Shown piece after piece: positions 34,023 to 45,829 of a DNA stretch of 64,000 nt. Position numbers and translations under genes: made by a program. The stretch comes from Aegilops tauschii subsp. strangulata (taxonomy: Eukaryota; Streptophyta; Magnoliopsida; Poales; Poaceae): positions 162,602,627 through 162,666,626 of the forward strand of contig NC_053036.3 of assembly GCF_002575655.3 (NCBI RefSeq). The letters are read 5' to 3'. Below the pieces are notes generated by a model, which was given only the letters and a program-made list of their open reading frames with translations, was not told the DNA's origin and did not search any database. Each line of letters begins with the position of its first letter. Within the stretch, counting starts at the first letter, position 1.

Positions 34023-37000
34023 TTATGATGCCCGCTGAGTTGAAGTCCCCGGCTCATTCCTATCTTCTCCTCCGGCTGATCCCAAGACCTCGAAGGTTGA
34101 TGACTTCCAGTCGATGCTGCTGAGAGCTTCGAATTGGGCTTCTTCGTCAATTAACCCGGCCGGGTCAATCTCCGGGGCGAAAGTGTGCTGCCGAGCCGGC
34201 GGGATCAGATTGAGAGCTTCATAGCGAGGGGTTGGAATCCTTTGATTCTCCGCATCATAACCCAGCTGGTACTTGGTCAGGTCTGTGTCGTTCCCGATAA
34301 GAGTGGCCACTGGGCGTACCGCCTTCACGCAGGCTGCGAAATCCTTCTGGTCGAAAGCTGAGCCGTCTTCCTTCAGGCTTGGATAACCCAGGGCGATGTC
34401 TGCCGGGTCTAGCTCCGGCAGGAATGCCTTGGCCCGGCTCAGCGCGGCGATTACTCCGGCTCTCGCAGAGGCCCGTCGCAGCTCTTGGATCCGCTGAGGC
34501 AGAACGGCGAGCCGGCGCAGGACATCGGCCAGATGAGTCGGCACCTCGTTGGATAGGGCCACCACAGCTAAGGCACGCTGTGACCCGGTGTAGAGTTGCT
34601 CCACCAGGGTATACACGGCCTTTAGCTTGGTGACCACGCTCTGGTTGAGGTTGGCACTTCTGGGACCTGTTTAACAGAATCAGGTAAGTCGGCGGCAAGG
34701 ATGAGTCATTCTAACATTGGTGAAAGCCGGTGAGGCGACTTACCGAAGATGGCGGCCACCATTTGGGAAACCTGGCGCTTTAGGCCGGAGAGCTCGGCGG
34801 TTTTCTCAGAGAGCGCCTTTTCCGCCTGTTCCGCCCGGGTCACCAGTGTGGCCTTCTCTTCGGCCCAGGCTTTTCTCTCAGCATCAAACTCGGTCTTCAA
34901 CTTCTCTTGAGTGGCGATGCTGGATACAAACTTGGCGTTTGCCTTCCGGGTCTCCATCTCCTGCATCTTCAGCCGGCTCTTGAGATCCGCAAGGTCCGCC
35001 TCTAGCTTCTTGCCCACAGCCTGTATAAATTTCCGGGTTATTCACAGTCATTATATAAGTCCCAAGCGTTTTCCAAGCAAAGACATTTGGCACTTGGGGG
35101 CTAATGCATCTTGAACGTATCTATATACATACTGCCGGCTTAATTGAGTAAGCCGGAACCTAAGTCTACAACATATTCAAATCATAAGTCGTCGACTTGG
35201 GGGCTAGCATGGCAAAGGTAACTATGCAGTAAGTAAGAAGGTGGCAGAAGGATACCTCAGATTTTTGCTGGATCTGGTTTACCATGGCGACCTCGGCGTC
35301 CCGGCTCTTGTGTACTTGGCTGATGTAGCCAGAGACGAGCTCTCCAATGCTCAGGTTGCTGTAGTTGGAGAGGTCCAGATTCGCCTGGTGGGGCTGCAGT
35401 AACTCCCCCTTAGCGGAGCACTTGGCCAATACGGTTGGTCTCCCCGGCTCAACATACTCCGTCCGGGTAATTACCACGTCCGGGTCGTCTGCTGGTGGAG
35501 CTGAGCTGGAGGCCTCCGGGTTAACCGAAGCTTCGGTCGTTGCCTTGGTAGTTGGGGCGGTGGCTTCAGGTGCCGTGTCCATTGGAGTGGCGGCTTCGGG
35601 GGCGGAGGCAGCTGGCGGTTCTTGGACTGTCACCGCTGGCTCAGGCAAATCCGGCACTCTGGCAGACTTGGTTTTTTCACCCTCTTGGTGAGCTTTGCTT
35701 GGGCACTGAAAGAACAACAAAGGTTAGTACAAAGCATATGAGTAAAGATCAGAACAACATGAGATGATTGTTGTTACCTAGGCGCGGTCTTGAAAGCCGG
35801 CAGATTTGACTGCATGGAGTCACCCGAAGAGGGGGAGGTCTCCTGATAATTGGAGTCAGAAGAGTTGAGTGGCTGACGGATAACACCCGCCAACGGGTGA
35901 AAAGGGTACAAGTGGGAAATAACCTCAGTTCGGCGCTTCCTTGTTGCGTCGGGTAACCCGGCGGAGAGGTCGGTGTCCTTGTTGGTCCGGGTGTGACGCC
36001 GGCTTTCGTGAACCTGTCGCTTCAAAAGAAATTGAGGGTCTTGATGAGCTAAAGGATGTGAAAAGCTTACTTTCCGGGTTACCCTTCGGACGTTCAGCTG
36101 TGGCAAGGGCTCCGAGTCGGAGGAAAGTAACATTACCTCTTCAACCACCGGGTTACTGGCGCTGGTGTCATCCTGTCAATGAGCAAGTGTTGATAAGGCG
36201 GACAGCAACAAACAACAAATACAGCAAGAATTTAAAGGCTTAAGGGTTACCTCTGACTCGGAGCTGTCGCTTAATTGCATCAGCTCTGAAGCAGTAGGTC
36301 TGCTTCCTTTTTTGCGAGGGGCGGCTTTCTTGGCGGCTTTCTTCGCCTTCCTGGCTTTCTTGGCCGTCTCATGGTCATACTTGACCCGCCAGAACTTATC
36401 ATCAGCCTGAAAAATACAATGAGGAATTCTTAAAACAGGTTTAGATGAAGGTTATATGTAGACGAAGATAAAAAGTTAAAGTCAGCGGCTTACCGCTGGG
36501 GCTGGATTGGTCTTGCAGAAGGGGGCTAACCCGGTCCTTCCGCAATCTGCTAGGCTCTCGTTTAAAAGAGCCTTGGTCTCCTCCTCTGCAACGTCTTCTG
36601 GAAGATCATTGCGGCTGTGCCTCTGAGGGTCATCCTTTCGCCCGGTGTACTCACACATTAAGCCGGGGCGGCGGCTTAATGGGATCACCCGCCATGAGAT
36701 CCAGACCCGGACCAGGTCGATTCCGTTCAGACCGTTTCCCAGGAGGGCCTTGATTTTGTTGATAGTAGGAAGCAGAGGCTGGCGCTCCGCTTGAGTCAGC
36801 TTGTCCGACAGTGGGTGAGTCGGCTCCAGACGTGTTGGGCGAAAGCCGGGCAGCGGGCTTTCATCAGCCGGGGACGTGTCTTGGCAGTAGAACCAAGTCA
36901 TGTTCCAGTCCTTGGGGTGGCTCGAAGGCTCTGCGTAAGGGAAAAGACAGTCCCTACGCCGCTGGATGGAAATGCCACCTAACTCCAGACTTGGCCCGTT

Positions 37001-37387
37001 GGCGCACTCATTCTGGCGGTTTAAGTAAAACAGCTCTCTGAAGAGCAGCAGACTAGGCTCTTCTCCAAGGTACACTTCGCAAAAGACTTGGAAATTGCAG
37101 ATGTTGGATACGGAGTTGGGTCCTATATCTTGAGGTCGCAAGTCGAAGAAGTTGAGCATGTCCCTGGAAAACTTTGAGCCGGGTGGTGCGAAGCCCCGGC
37201 TCATATGATCTGCGAAAATCCCTACCTCCCCGTCCTTTGGCTGTGGTCTCTCTTCTGACGGCTCAGGGGCACGGTAGGACATGATTTCCTTCTTAGGTAA
37301 ATATCCGGACCTAACAAAATTGGCTAGGGTCTCGTTGGTGACGTTGGACCTCATCCAGTTGCAAGTGATGGGAGCCTTGGGAGGCAT
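34023..37387 (-). pseudogene. E2 antisense accessory gene, one frameshift
   Basis: Same six-exon structure as in E1; the first exon (37387-36494, 298 codons) is open. Exon 2 has an extra Lys-Lys-Ala-Ala repeat relative to E1. At the start of exon 4 (about 35690) one A/G is missing (GTGAAAAAACC where E1 has GTGAAGAAAACC), shifting the frame unless translation recovers. The last two exons (35017-34706 region and 34637-34023) are open. It runs convergently to gag-pol. Confidence 0.75.
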
Positions 37388-38476
37388 GGTGAAAGTTGGT
37401 GGTCCATGACAAAAAGGAAAATGTCCGGGTTAATTATAAGCCGGAGATCTACAGTTCAAAACTAAGGTGGCGGCTTATGAAGGGGACTAATGATATATAC
37501 TCAGGTACAGTGGGTTATTTAAGCCGCAGGCGCATTCAGATTAAGTTGGTTATCTACGGCCTTACTGCAGTTACGCCGGAGGATTCTACGAAGCATGGTT
37601 TTCTTTAAAACCGGTGGATTCTACAGCGCGTGGGTTCTTTAACCCGGAATCATAAGCCGCCAAGATTCAATGGTTGCAGTTTTTACTAAGTGTGGTAAAA
37701 CAGGTTTCACATATTGCAGTAACTTTTTTGGATCAAAATGGTCGGGCAAAAGAAAAAATTTCTAGACCTAGAAACAGCAGTGAGGGAGTTCTTGGGTTCA
37801 AACAGAGTTCTTATGCAGTTCAAGGAAGGCTACTTGCGTGTGAAATGGATCTTAAACAACCACCGCACTAGTTCTATGCAGGACTAACATCAAGCAGGAG
37901 CAGTAACTAGGAGAACTACCGAACTTGCGGGCAATGGTGGCGAACACGAAGAACGTGGATGAACCCTACTGCAGGTCTACTCTACGGGGTGGTGAGAACT
38001 TACCGGAGCTGAAGAGGTGCGGGAGTCGCCGCCGTTTATCTGGTCCGAGTCAGGGTGATGCAGCGGCCAAGGTTGACGAAGACCGGAGGCGAGACGACGG
38101 CGGCGGAGTGCGAGCTCAGTGAGAAAGGCAGCGGCGCGAGGAGGAAGAAGAGAGCGTGAGAAGAGCCCGTCGGGCTGGCCTATTTATAAGGCAAGGTCAT
38201 AAGTGGGCGCGAGATTCAAGGAGACCACGGCGTGGTTATCTCCCCCCCCCCACGACGCCTCGATTTTCGGAATCGCAGTAAAAGCAAAGATCCGTTGCGG
38301 ATCTGGTGGAGTAAAAAACGGGCTTAATGGAAGATGACGTCACGGCGGATTATCCGGAGTCCAGAGGATGATGTCACGCTGGGTTATGGCCTTCACATGA
38401 ATGGTAAGCCGGAGATTTTTTGTGTCGGCAGAGTTGAAGATTGACATGAGCCGGATCAAATCAATCTGGGGCCTAA

Positions 38477-38993
38477 TGTTGAGGATATAGACCTTAGAGT
38501 CACCCGCCAGGAGGGGCCGGGTTACTCGTATGGTCGTTGCCAGAAGCCCGGAGCCAAGCTTGAAGATGATGGGCCAGAGATGGGCTAAGACCCGGATATG
38601 GCTTAAAGCCCGTAGTTACAATCATTATTATGGAAGAACTTGTAGTGTAAGGCAAGTATAGTTGAGAGTCCGAGCCGGACACTCTTATGAGCCGGCCGGG
38701 ACTCTAAGGGCTGCTGGGCGTCAACCTCCCTATATAAAGGGACGACCCGGTAGCGGTTTAGGGACAACAACAATCTCGTCGAGAGCCGGGCATAGCAGTT
38801 TAGCTCCCTGGTGATCGTAACCCTAATCAATACCACCCCAACTAGACGTAGGCTTTTACCTTCACCATAAGGGGCCGAACCAGTATAAACCCTCGTGTTC
38901 CTTGTCCCACATAACCCCTTCAAGCTTCCTAGTTGCGATGGCTCCACGACTAAGTCCTAGCTCGAGGACATCTGCCGTGACAATTCCACGACG
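38477..38993 (+). repeat. E2 3' LTR
   Basis: Preceded by AATCTGGGGCCTAA. Carries GCGTCAACC, GGTAGCGG and AGTTGCG where the 5' LTR has GCGTTAGCC, GGCCGCGG and AGCTGCG. Ends CCACGACG. Confidence 0.93.
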
Positions 38994-39506
38994 GACAATT
39001 CGACAATGGTAAAACAAGACCAGCAAAGCCACCCGAATGTGCCGACAAACCCGATAGGAGCTGCACATATCTCGTTCTCAGGGCACACCGGATGAGACAT
39101 CCTACGAGTAAAACCAGACCTCGAGTTTCCAAGAGGGGGCCCCGCAGTCTACTCAGTTCGGACCAACACTCGAAGGAGCACTGGCCCGGGGGGTTAAAAT
39201 AAGATGACCCTCGGGCTCGCGAAAACCCGGGGTAAAAGGCTTAGGTGGCAAATGGTAAAACCAAGGTTGGGCCTTGCTGGAGGAGTTTTATTCAAGGCGA
39301 ACTGTCAAGGGGGTCCCATAAATCACCCAACCGTGTAAGGAACGCAAAATCAAGGAACATAATCCCGGTATATCAGTAACTAGGGAGGCAAGAGTGGAAC
39401 AAAACACCTGGCATAAGGCCGAGCCTTCCACCCTTTACCAAATATATATAGATGCATTAATTAAATAAGAGATATTGTGATATCCCAACATATCCATGTT
39501 CCGACA
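38994..39506 (-). repeat. Second partial LTR of the family-2 Gypsy element
   Basis: About 513 bp nearly identical to 22562-23075 and to the last 515 bp of 24766-25955. It begins at the same internal base (GACAATTCG) as the copy next to fragment X and ends GTTCCGACA. Confidence 0.85.
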
Positions 39507-42338
39507 TGGAACAAACTTCAACTTCACCTGCAACTAGCAACGCTATAAGAAGGGCCGAGCAAAAGCGGTAACTTAGCCAATCAATGGTTTGCTAGGAAAG
39601 GATGGCTAGAGGCTGACATGGCAAAATGGGAGACATGATATAGCAAGTGATAGGTAGCGTAGCACGGCAATAGAGCGAACAACTAGCAAAGCAAAGATAG
39701 AAGTGATTTCGAGGGGTGGTCATCTTGCCTGCAAGGTTCTCAGAGTTGTCGAAAGCTTGATCCTCGTAAGCGTACTCGACAGGTTCCTCATTCACGAACT
39801 CGTCTCCCGGCTCTACCCAAGACAAGAACACAAACAAACGGAACCACAATCAACCACGAGAAATGCACAAGCAACATGATGCAAAACATGTATGATATGC
39901 AAGATATGATATGCGATGCATATGCGTGCTCCGGAAGGAAAATGATGAACATGGCAGTAACTTGGCAAACCAAGCATTCCACTGGAAATATGAGATGATT
40001 TCGGTCGAAATCGATATAAAGATCACCGGAAACGGATGCACGGTTTGCAAATGGCAAGCAAAACAAGAATGACACGAATCTGCAATTAACAGCAAGATAG
40101 CACTTCAAATGCAACAAGTAACAAAGCTACAGCACTCCAACATAGTAACAAAGCACATGGCAGTAATCTACAGGAGATGCTTGACAAAAGATGAACACTG
40201 AGCTACAGCTAGTTCACAACATATCAAGCACAAACAAGCATGGCAAAAGTGCAAAAGATAACAGGTTCACAGACTTAATATAGAATCATGGCAGAAAACA
40301 GCATCAGGTAGCAATGTTCAGAGCACGAAAACAACATGCTACAGGAACTTAATATAGAAAAAGAAGGCATGTAAGTGTTCTACTAAATTCATATGACAAA
40401 AGTCCCTTACTGACCATAAGCCAAAAAGGATTAGAAGATATGATGGCAAGCATGTAAACATAGCAAGTTTCGTTATCAGGTTTCAGACTTAACAGAAAAC
40501 AGAGCATGGCAGAAATAATAATATATGGGCCTCTTTGTGAGCTTGATGCACTCACTACAGAGCAATGCACTACAAACCTAGCATATCTACAGCAAGATGC
40601 CATTTTTATGAAGGTAAACATGGCAAGAACAATTGCATAGCATGTATGGATCAACTACAGTAAGCTTGGCAAAATTGCATATCATGTTAAGAATCTGCCA
40701 GAAATATTTTATAGCAAAAGTAGAGCAAGATTAAGTCATGCTATGGTACTCCATAATTTCAAACAAGGGCAGGAATGAATCTATTACAACTATGGCTACA
40801 AAACATCCTTACTGAACATCTCCAAAATATGCATGGATCTCTCTGTAGCATCAAGTTTACATGGCAACATAATAACAGCAGATGAGGACTTGGAGAAATC
40901 ACTGAGTCCCTGAAATCAGAAACATTACGGGGCCTAATTTGCATGATTGTGCCAGTCACCACAGAGATCACAAAAATACATGGACTACACCACTGGAAAG
41001 ATGGCATGGCATACTTCAAAACACATGTAGAGCTCAAGCCCATAAGATGCACAGATTAAATGATACAAAAATGACAAATCTCCAAGTTCTGATAAGAACC
41101 AGAGAATAACAGCAACTAGCCCTCTTCCAACAGAGATTTGGGCATCAATATGACCTCTAACGAACATGATGCAATTGAACAAAATGAAGAGCATCACGAG
41201 ACAAACAATTTTACATATTACACGCATGAATCAGAGCTACATGCAAGGAGTTATGGCATCACGAACATGGCAAGATGCTGTAAAAATGTCAAAGACTTGG
41301 CAAAAACGGAGGGGGTCTCGGGTCAACCTTATCCTTTGACCAGATCGGGATTGAGGGTTGGCTCGGGCACGGGCTCGCGGTGGCCGGAGCTCTCGCCGGA
41401 GGCTTGCCGGAGGGGAGGAGGGAGCGGCGCCGGCGCGGTAAGGGAGAGGAGCCGGCGGAGGGAGGCGACGGCGGCGGCGCACGGTCGCCGACGGGAGGAG
41501 CGGCGCGGGCGCGGCGGCGGTCGCCGGAGCTCCGGGCGGCGGCGGTCGGCGGCACCGTCGGTAGGGCGCGAGAGGCGGCGGAGGCAGAGGGCGAGCGGCG
41601 GCGCGGGCGAGGAGGCTCGGGGCCCGGGTCGCGGCGCGGGCGGGCCGGCCTCGGGCCCGGCGGGCCGGCGGCGTGGGGAGAGGGAGGAGGCGACGTGGCG
41701 CGCTCCGGTTGGCCGGGCGGCGGCGGCTTCGTCCGGCGCGGCGCGGAGGGATTTTAGGGTTTTCGGAGACTGCGAATGTTTTCGGGAGGGCTCACATATT
41801 TATAGGTAGAGGGAGCTAGGAGGCTCCAAATGAGGTGCGGTTTTCGCCCACACGATCGTGATCGAACGACCTAGAGCATGGAAGAGAGTTTGGTGGGTTT
41901 TGGGCTGATTTTAGAGGGGGGTTTTTCTGGACACCCAAATGGACATTGCGGATGCCCGGTTAACCGATGGAGTACCAAACGACCTCCAAATGGAACGAAA
42001 CTTGACCGGTGGTCTCCGGGTGGTATAGTAAGGCCACTTGACAAGCCTCGGTCCATTCTGAGAATGTTTGACACCCGCACACGAAAGAAAACAAGAGGGA
42101 TGCGCCAGAGGAGATAGGAGCGCCGGATTGCAAAACGGACAACGGGAAAATGCTCGGATGCATGAGACGAACACGTGTGCAAATGCAATGCACATGATGA
42201 CATGATATGAAATGCATGACATGAACAAAAAACAAAACGAAAGACAAAACCCGACCACGGAGGGAATATCATAACACATAGCCGAAAATGGCAAGAGTCG
42301 GAGTTACAAATATGGCAAGTTACATGCGGGGTGTTACA
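39507..42338 (-). mobile_element. Part of a third Gypsy-type long LTR
   Basis: The right end is an LTR terminus: on the minus strand it starts TGTAACACCCCGCATGTAAC at 42338. A minus-strand CTATAAATA lies near 41797-41805, followed in sense by a very GC-rich leader (41310-41760) and then AT-rich sequence with repeated CATGGCA and ATGATATG-like words. No gag or pol coding is seen, so most or all of it is LTR. The left end is cut where the family-2 LTR piece begins. Open frames in the GC-rich part are composition artefacts. Family not identified. Confidence 0.6.
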
Positions 42339-43091
42339 CTCCTGTTCAACCACCCCTCCACGGGCTACTGTTCATCCAGCCCTCCACCGTCTACTGTTCA
42401 TCCAGCCCTCCACGGGGTGGTCCTGTTCATCCAGCCCTCCACGGGGTCCTGTTCATCCAGCCCCAACCGGCTCAATCGATCGGGGTCCTATTCATCCAGA
42501 GGCAACACCACGGGGTCCTGTTCATCCACCCCCACCGGGAACTGTTCATCCAACCCCCCTAGCAACGCTCACTGTTCATCCAGAGGCAGCATCGATCGGC
42601 TTCAGTTAGCAGCAGTAGCGAAGGAATCGCTCGATCGAGTTCAGTTAACAGCCATCGATTGATCGCTCGGGTTCAGTAACGCGTAGCCTGCAGTGCAATC
42701 GCTTGGGTTCAGTTAGAGCCCAACGCCTCGCTCGGGTTCAGTTAGAGCCCAACGCCTCGCACCCACGCGCGTGCGTGTACGAGAGAAACGTGCATTGCTT
42801 GGCCCCGACCACCCACCGTAACCGGGAACACCCCGATATTTTCCTCGCCCTCACTTATACCACGGTTTTTTCCATCATGGACGGCCCAAAGAATGTCATG
42901 CAGCTGCGTCTCCGGCCCGCCCAGGACGAAAAGCCCATTTTCAATCATGATTTTTTGTCATAGAAGTAGGAGCCCACCACATCTATGATGATACCGGGTT
43001 TTGTCACAATTGTCGTCATAGAAGTGTCATAAGTATGACAGATTTTTTTTCGTTCGGCCCAAAATGTCACGGATGTGTCTTTTTTGTAGTG
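42339..43091 (-). mobile_element. CACTA transposon terminus with subterminal repeats
   Basis: Ends at 43091 with TTTTTTGTAGTG, i.e. minus-strand CACTACAAAAAAGACACATC, a typical CACTA terminal inverted repeat. Inside are TGTCAT/ATGACA subterminal motifs (42940-43045) and, further in, a degenerate array of CTGTTCATCCAGCCCTCCAC units (42345-42600) like that at 21290-21440. A short duplication GGGTTCAGTTAGAGCCCAAC lies at 42705 and 42735. No transposase is present. The matching other end is not in the window. Confidence 0.7.
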
Positions 43092-43924
43092 ATAGCATGT
43101 ATGTTAGTCTCCTTTGTATTTGATGAAATGTTGCAACAGGGCAACCTTGGACGCAAGATACATGAAACAGAAGCTGGAAGCTTCATAGCATTGTACAAAT
43201 TTATCTCACTGAGAAATTACAATACGTACTACGTATTATACTACTATGTAAAGAGTTAGGTGTCGCACGGTGTCCAAAAAATATGGTGATAGTGTGAGGT
43301 GGGCCATGTAATCAGCGAGCCTGCGTGTTTTCACTGCTTTCGCACTCCTCTGTTGTAAGAATGGAGAAAATTGTAATCTAGTACCTCCTTTCGCCGAGAC
43401 GTGGGACATCCAGCAGTCGTACCACCTCAGTAATAATGACCAATGAGCCGTCAAATCACATAGACCCAGCAGTAAGTTGGACAGACGAAGCAACCATCAC
43501 TCTTGAATCCGCTTATCCGTTCAACGCAGGCGCCAGTGAGAGGTCGCGTCTGCTCTGCCCGGGCATGAATGCGGCACCGATACTTTGGAGCGGCGCTGAC
43601 CGTTTCAGATGGGAAGAGCTCGCGGGCGATGGAGGGGCTTTGGGTGGGCTAGGATGGTCTGGAGTGGGCGTGGTAGCTGTCCCGACCGGACGCCCAGAAA
43701 CGAGAGGATGCACCGACTCTTGTGGCTAAATCATACACTACACACCATCTCTCTAACATACACACACTGTTAAACACACATACATGCACGCACACGCACA
43801 CACAGGTTCATAGAATAGGAATATCGTGCGAGTGCGAAGCCACACGAAGTGAGCTACAAATGGAGTATATACAAGAAGAGAAGAGGTGACGAATATTCCA
43901 TCAAACCTGGACTGAGGAGTAGTA
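43092..43924. other. Low-copy flank; part resembles the B3 gene 2 promoter
   Basis: 43380-43500 aligns with 1590-1775 (CCTTTCGC-GA-A-GTGGG-CATCC, CAGTCGTA, CCAATGAGCCGTCAAATCAC, CAGTAAG-TGGAC-GACGAAG). No B3 coding follows. A CA-rich stretch (43740-43805, ACACACAC words) is present. No gene is recognised. Confidence 0.45.
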
Positions 43925-44312
43925 CTCCCTCCATCTAGGTGTTAAGTCATGTTACAAAAATCAGATATTCCCAAAATGTTTAGGCATCGCCCATTAACTT
44001 CGCATCTCAATCCCCTCCTAGCCTCGTTGCTAGCGATTGTTGTTACTTACTCTGCCTTGTTATCTCCCCCAGAAACTCAATGCATGGAGCACAACTACGC
44101 GTTGATCAGTCAAGAAATCAAAGTCGGCATGCATGCGAGTTAATACGTGGCCCTGCATGGTAGCTAAAACGGCATCTCTTAATTGTTGTGATTAATTGTT
44201 GCGTTTAGAGACAAAAATCAGGGCTTTGATTGGAGGAAGGACCGGTCAAGTTTCTCCTTCTCCTCTAATCTGCTTGCACCTTCTAACGTGACTTACACCT
44301 AGATGGAGGGAG
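43925..44312. mobile_element. Stowaway/Tc1-Mariner-like MITE, 388 bp
   Basis: Terminal inverted repeats CTCCCTCCATCTAGGTG (43925) and CACCTAGATGGAGGGAG (ending 44312) are perfect over 17 bases. TA is duplicated on both sides (43923-43924, 44313-44314). No transposase. Longer than a typical Stowaway MITE. Confidence 0.88.
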
Positions 44313-44322
44313 TAGTATGAGA

Positions 44323-44617
44323 TACAGTGGCACACTGACTTAGGTCAAATACAAGTGCCCAAAATTATTGGAAGAGAGCAAAGTGTACAAACTAAATAAT
44401 TAAAATTGAATTTCTCGTTTATTTTTCCGAAACGGAGGCAAAAGATTTGCCTCATCCACTAAATAAGAGGAGAATAGAGTTTCACAATTTGCAAGTGACC
44501 CTACAAATAAACGCCATGGCAATTACTCTCAATACGCCCTAGTTTCTTAGCACCCGCTGTAACCCTTAGTACATACGGTGGCACACTGACTTAGGCCGAA
44601 TACAAGTGCCCAAAATA
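44323..44617 (+). repeat. 45 bp direct repeat flanking an insertion-like segment
   Basis: GTGGCACACTGACTTAGG...CAAGTGCCCAAAAT occurs at about 44323-44367 and 44573-44617 with four mismatches. The ~205 bp between holds CCGAAACGGAGGCAAAAGAT, a word common at the edges of Triticeae dispersed repeats. It may be a small retroelement or a local duplication. Confidence 0.6.
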
Positions 44618-44949
44618 TTTAAAATTGGAGGATGGTGCACCGACCTTTCCGATATTTTGGCCGTGTGTGGTTCAGTTGTTGTTCACTTTTGAGGGTCATG
44701 TACCACACGTCAACGTTAGTAGGCGCGACCGTGAGGCGTGCAACGTTAATTGCGAGTTGACTCCTTCGAGCGTTAATTTTTCTTCACGTATTAGCATTGC
44801 CCCTAGTATTTTTCTTCACTACGTTAAATAAAGAGTTATGTTTCATGCACAATTTAAAACAATTTTTATGGAGAGAAAAAGAAAACCACTCCATCTATAT
44901 ATGTTGCAGCCTCGGCGCTTGTTTTCTAGGGTTTGCACTCTTCACACTC
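44618..44949. other. Noncoding upstream region
   Basis: AT-rich from 44770; no gene or element recognised. It leads into a promoter-like segment. Confidence 0.3.
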
Positions 44950-45294
44950 TCTCCACTATATATATACACGCTGGAGCCTCAGCGCTTGTAGTTGCTCTCT
45001 TCACACTCGCTCACCCTCTCCAGATCTAAACAAGACTTTGTTGGCCTCTCTCACTCTCTCTCCCTCCCCCCTCACTGCTGGTTAAAGAGCCGGCAGGATC
45101 CGTCCGCCGGGAAGGGAAGGAGGCTTAACGTTGTCGACGTCGGCGAGGGAGGGAAATCCACTACCGGTGCAGCTGTTCTCTATCACCCAGCGGCGGCGCG
45201 GGAGGGCCTCCGACCCCTTCTTCCTTGCTGCCATACATAGTGTGGGCAGATCGGCCTCCGGCCGCCCACTGAGCCACACCCCGAGAACCTTAAG
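44950..45294 (+). promoter_or_regulatory. Putative promoter and untranslated first exon
   Basis: A TATA-like ACTATATATATACAC (about 44957) is followed by a CT-rich leader (CTCTCTCACTCTCTCTCCC near 45045), a GC-rich stretch without an ATG, and a good splice donor TTAAG/GTATAATTT at 45294/45295. AGCCTCGGCGCTTG / AGCCTCAGCGCTTG is duplicated around 44910 and 44975. This looks like the 5' end of a gene whose first intron would hold the Harbinger MITE and E3. No downstream protein was recognised, so this is inference. Confidence 0.35.
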
Positions 45295-45359
45295 GTATAA
45301 TTTACTTATTCCACATGCATTGCTCTAGCTGCATGTGGGCTTTTTCTGCTTCTGCACTC

Positions 45360-45520
45360 GAATCTAGGTGTTGGATCAAACAGGAAAGTAGTGGGGAAAG
45401 TTGTATAGCATGAATCTAGGATGTGGTTCAAAGAGGAAAGGAAGGGGGAAAGTAGTGGGGAAGGTTGTATAGCATGAATCTAGGACGTGGTTCAAAGAGG
45501 AATGGAAGGGGAAAGTAGTA
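45360..45520 (+). repeat. Short tandem repeat, three units
   Basis: Units starting GAATCTAGG at 45360, 45412 and 45476 (52 and 64 bp apart), each with GGTTCAAAGAGGAA or its variant GGATCAAACAGGAA and GGAAAGTAGT. Confidence 0.75.
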
Positions 45521-45829
45521 CAGACTGGCTATCTAGCACCTACGTTGGTCGAAAAGGGAAAACAACGATAAAAGCAGTATGCACATCTGTAACAAACTGC
45601 TTTTTGTTTTGGGGGACAAGGCTGTAGAGTTTGAGCTGGACTAGATTTGCTGCCCTCACATAGGGAAAGGTGTTTAAAGAAAACAAAACTGGGACCAACA
45701 CAAATATGCTCCTTGGTTGTTTGTTATTTGTTGCAACAGACTGTGCATCACCCCTTTATACATCGGTAGGTGCACATGGTGCTGGTGCGTCCACTATCCC
45801 CTACAACTCTTTAGCTATTGTTATTCTAA
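45521..45829. other. Noncoding, no feature seen
   Basis: Intron-like low-copy sequence; no repeat or gene recognised. Confidence 0.3.

Larger units (their letters stand above)
25957..38993 (+). mobile_element. E2: Tat-like Ty3/Gypsy retrotransposon, 13,037 bp, plus strand
   Basis: LTRs 25957-26473 and 38477-38993 (517 bp each) differ at 8 sites, including a terminal CA to CG change at the right end. Flanks are GACAT (25952-25956) and GACAA (38994-38998), not a clean target duplication. The left flank is the end of one family-2 LTR; the right flank is the middle of another. The right LTR shares variants with fragment X rather than with its own left LTR, so the 3' end has probably been exchanged. 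Gene order is as in E1. Confidence 0.92.

Noticed and set aside
25952..38998. GACAT / GACAA as the E2 target site duplication
   Set aside because: The two flanks come from different positions of the family-2 LTR, so the 4/5 match is probably coincidental or the result of the inferred conversion.
41310..41810. Long open frames on both strands (up to 223 codons)
   Set aside because: Extremely GC-rich, low-complexity Arg/Gly/Ala translations inside an LTR leader; composition artefact.
43035..43259. Plus-strand frame across the CACTA terminus
   Set aside because: It starts inside the transposon terminal repeat and has no recognisable homology.
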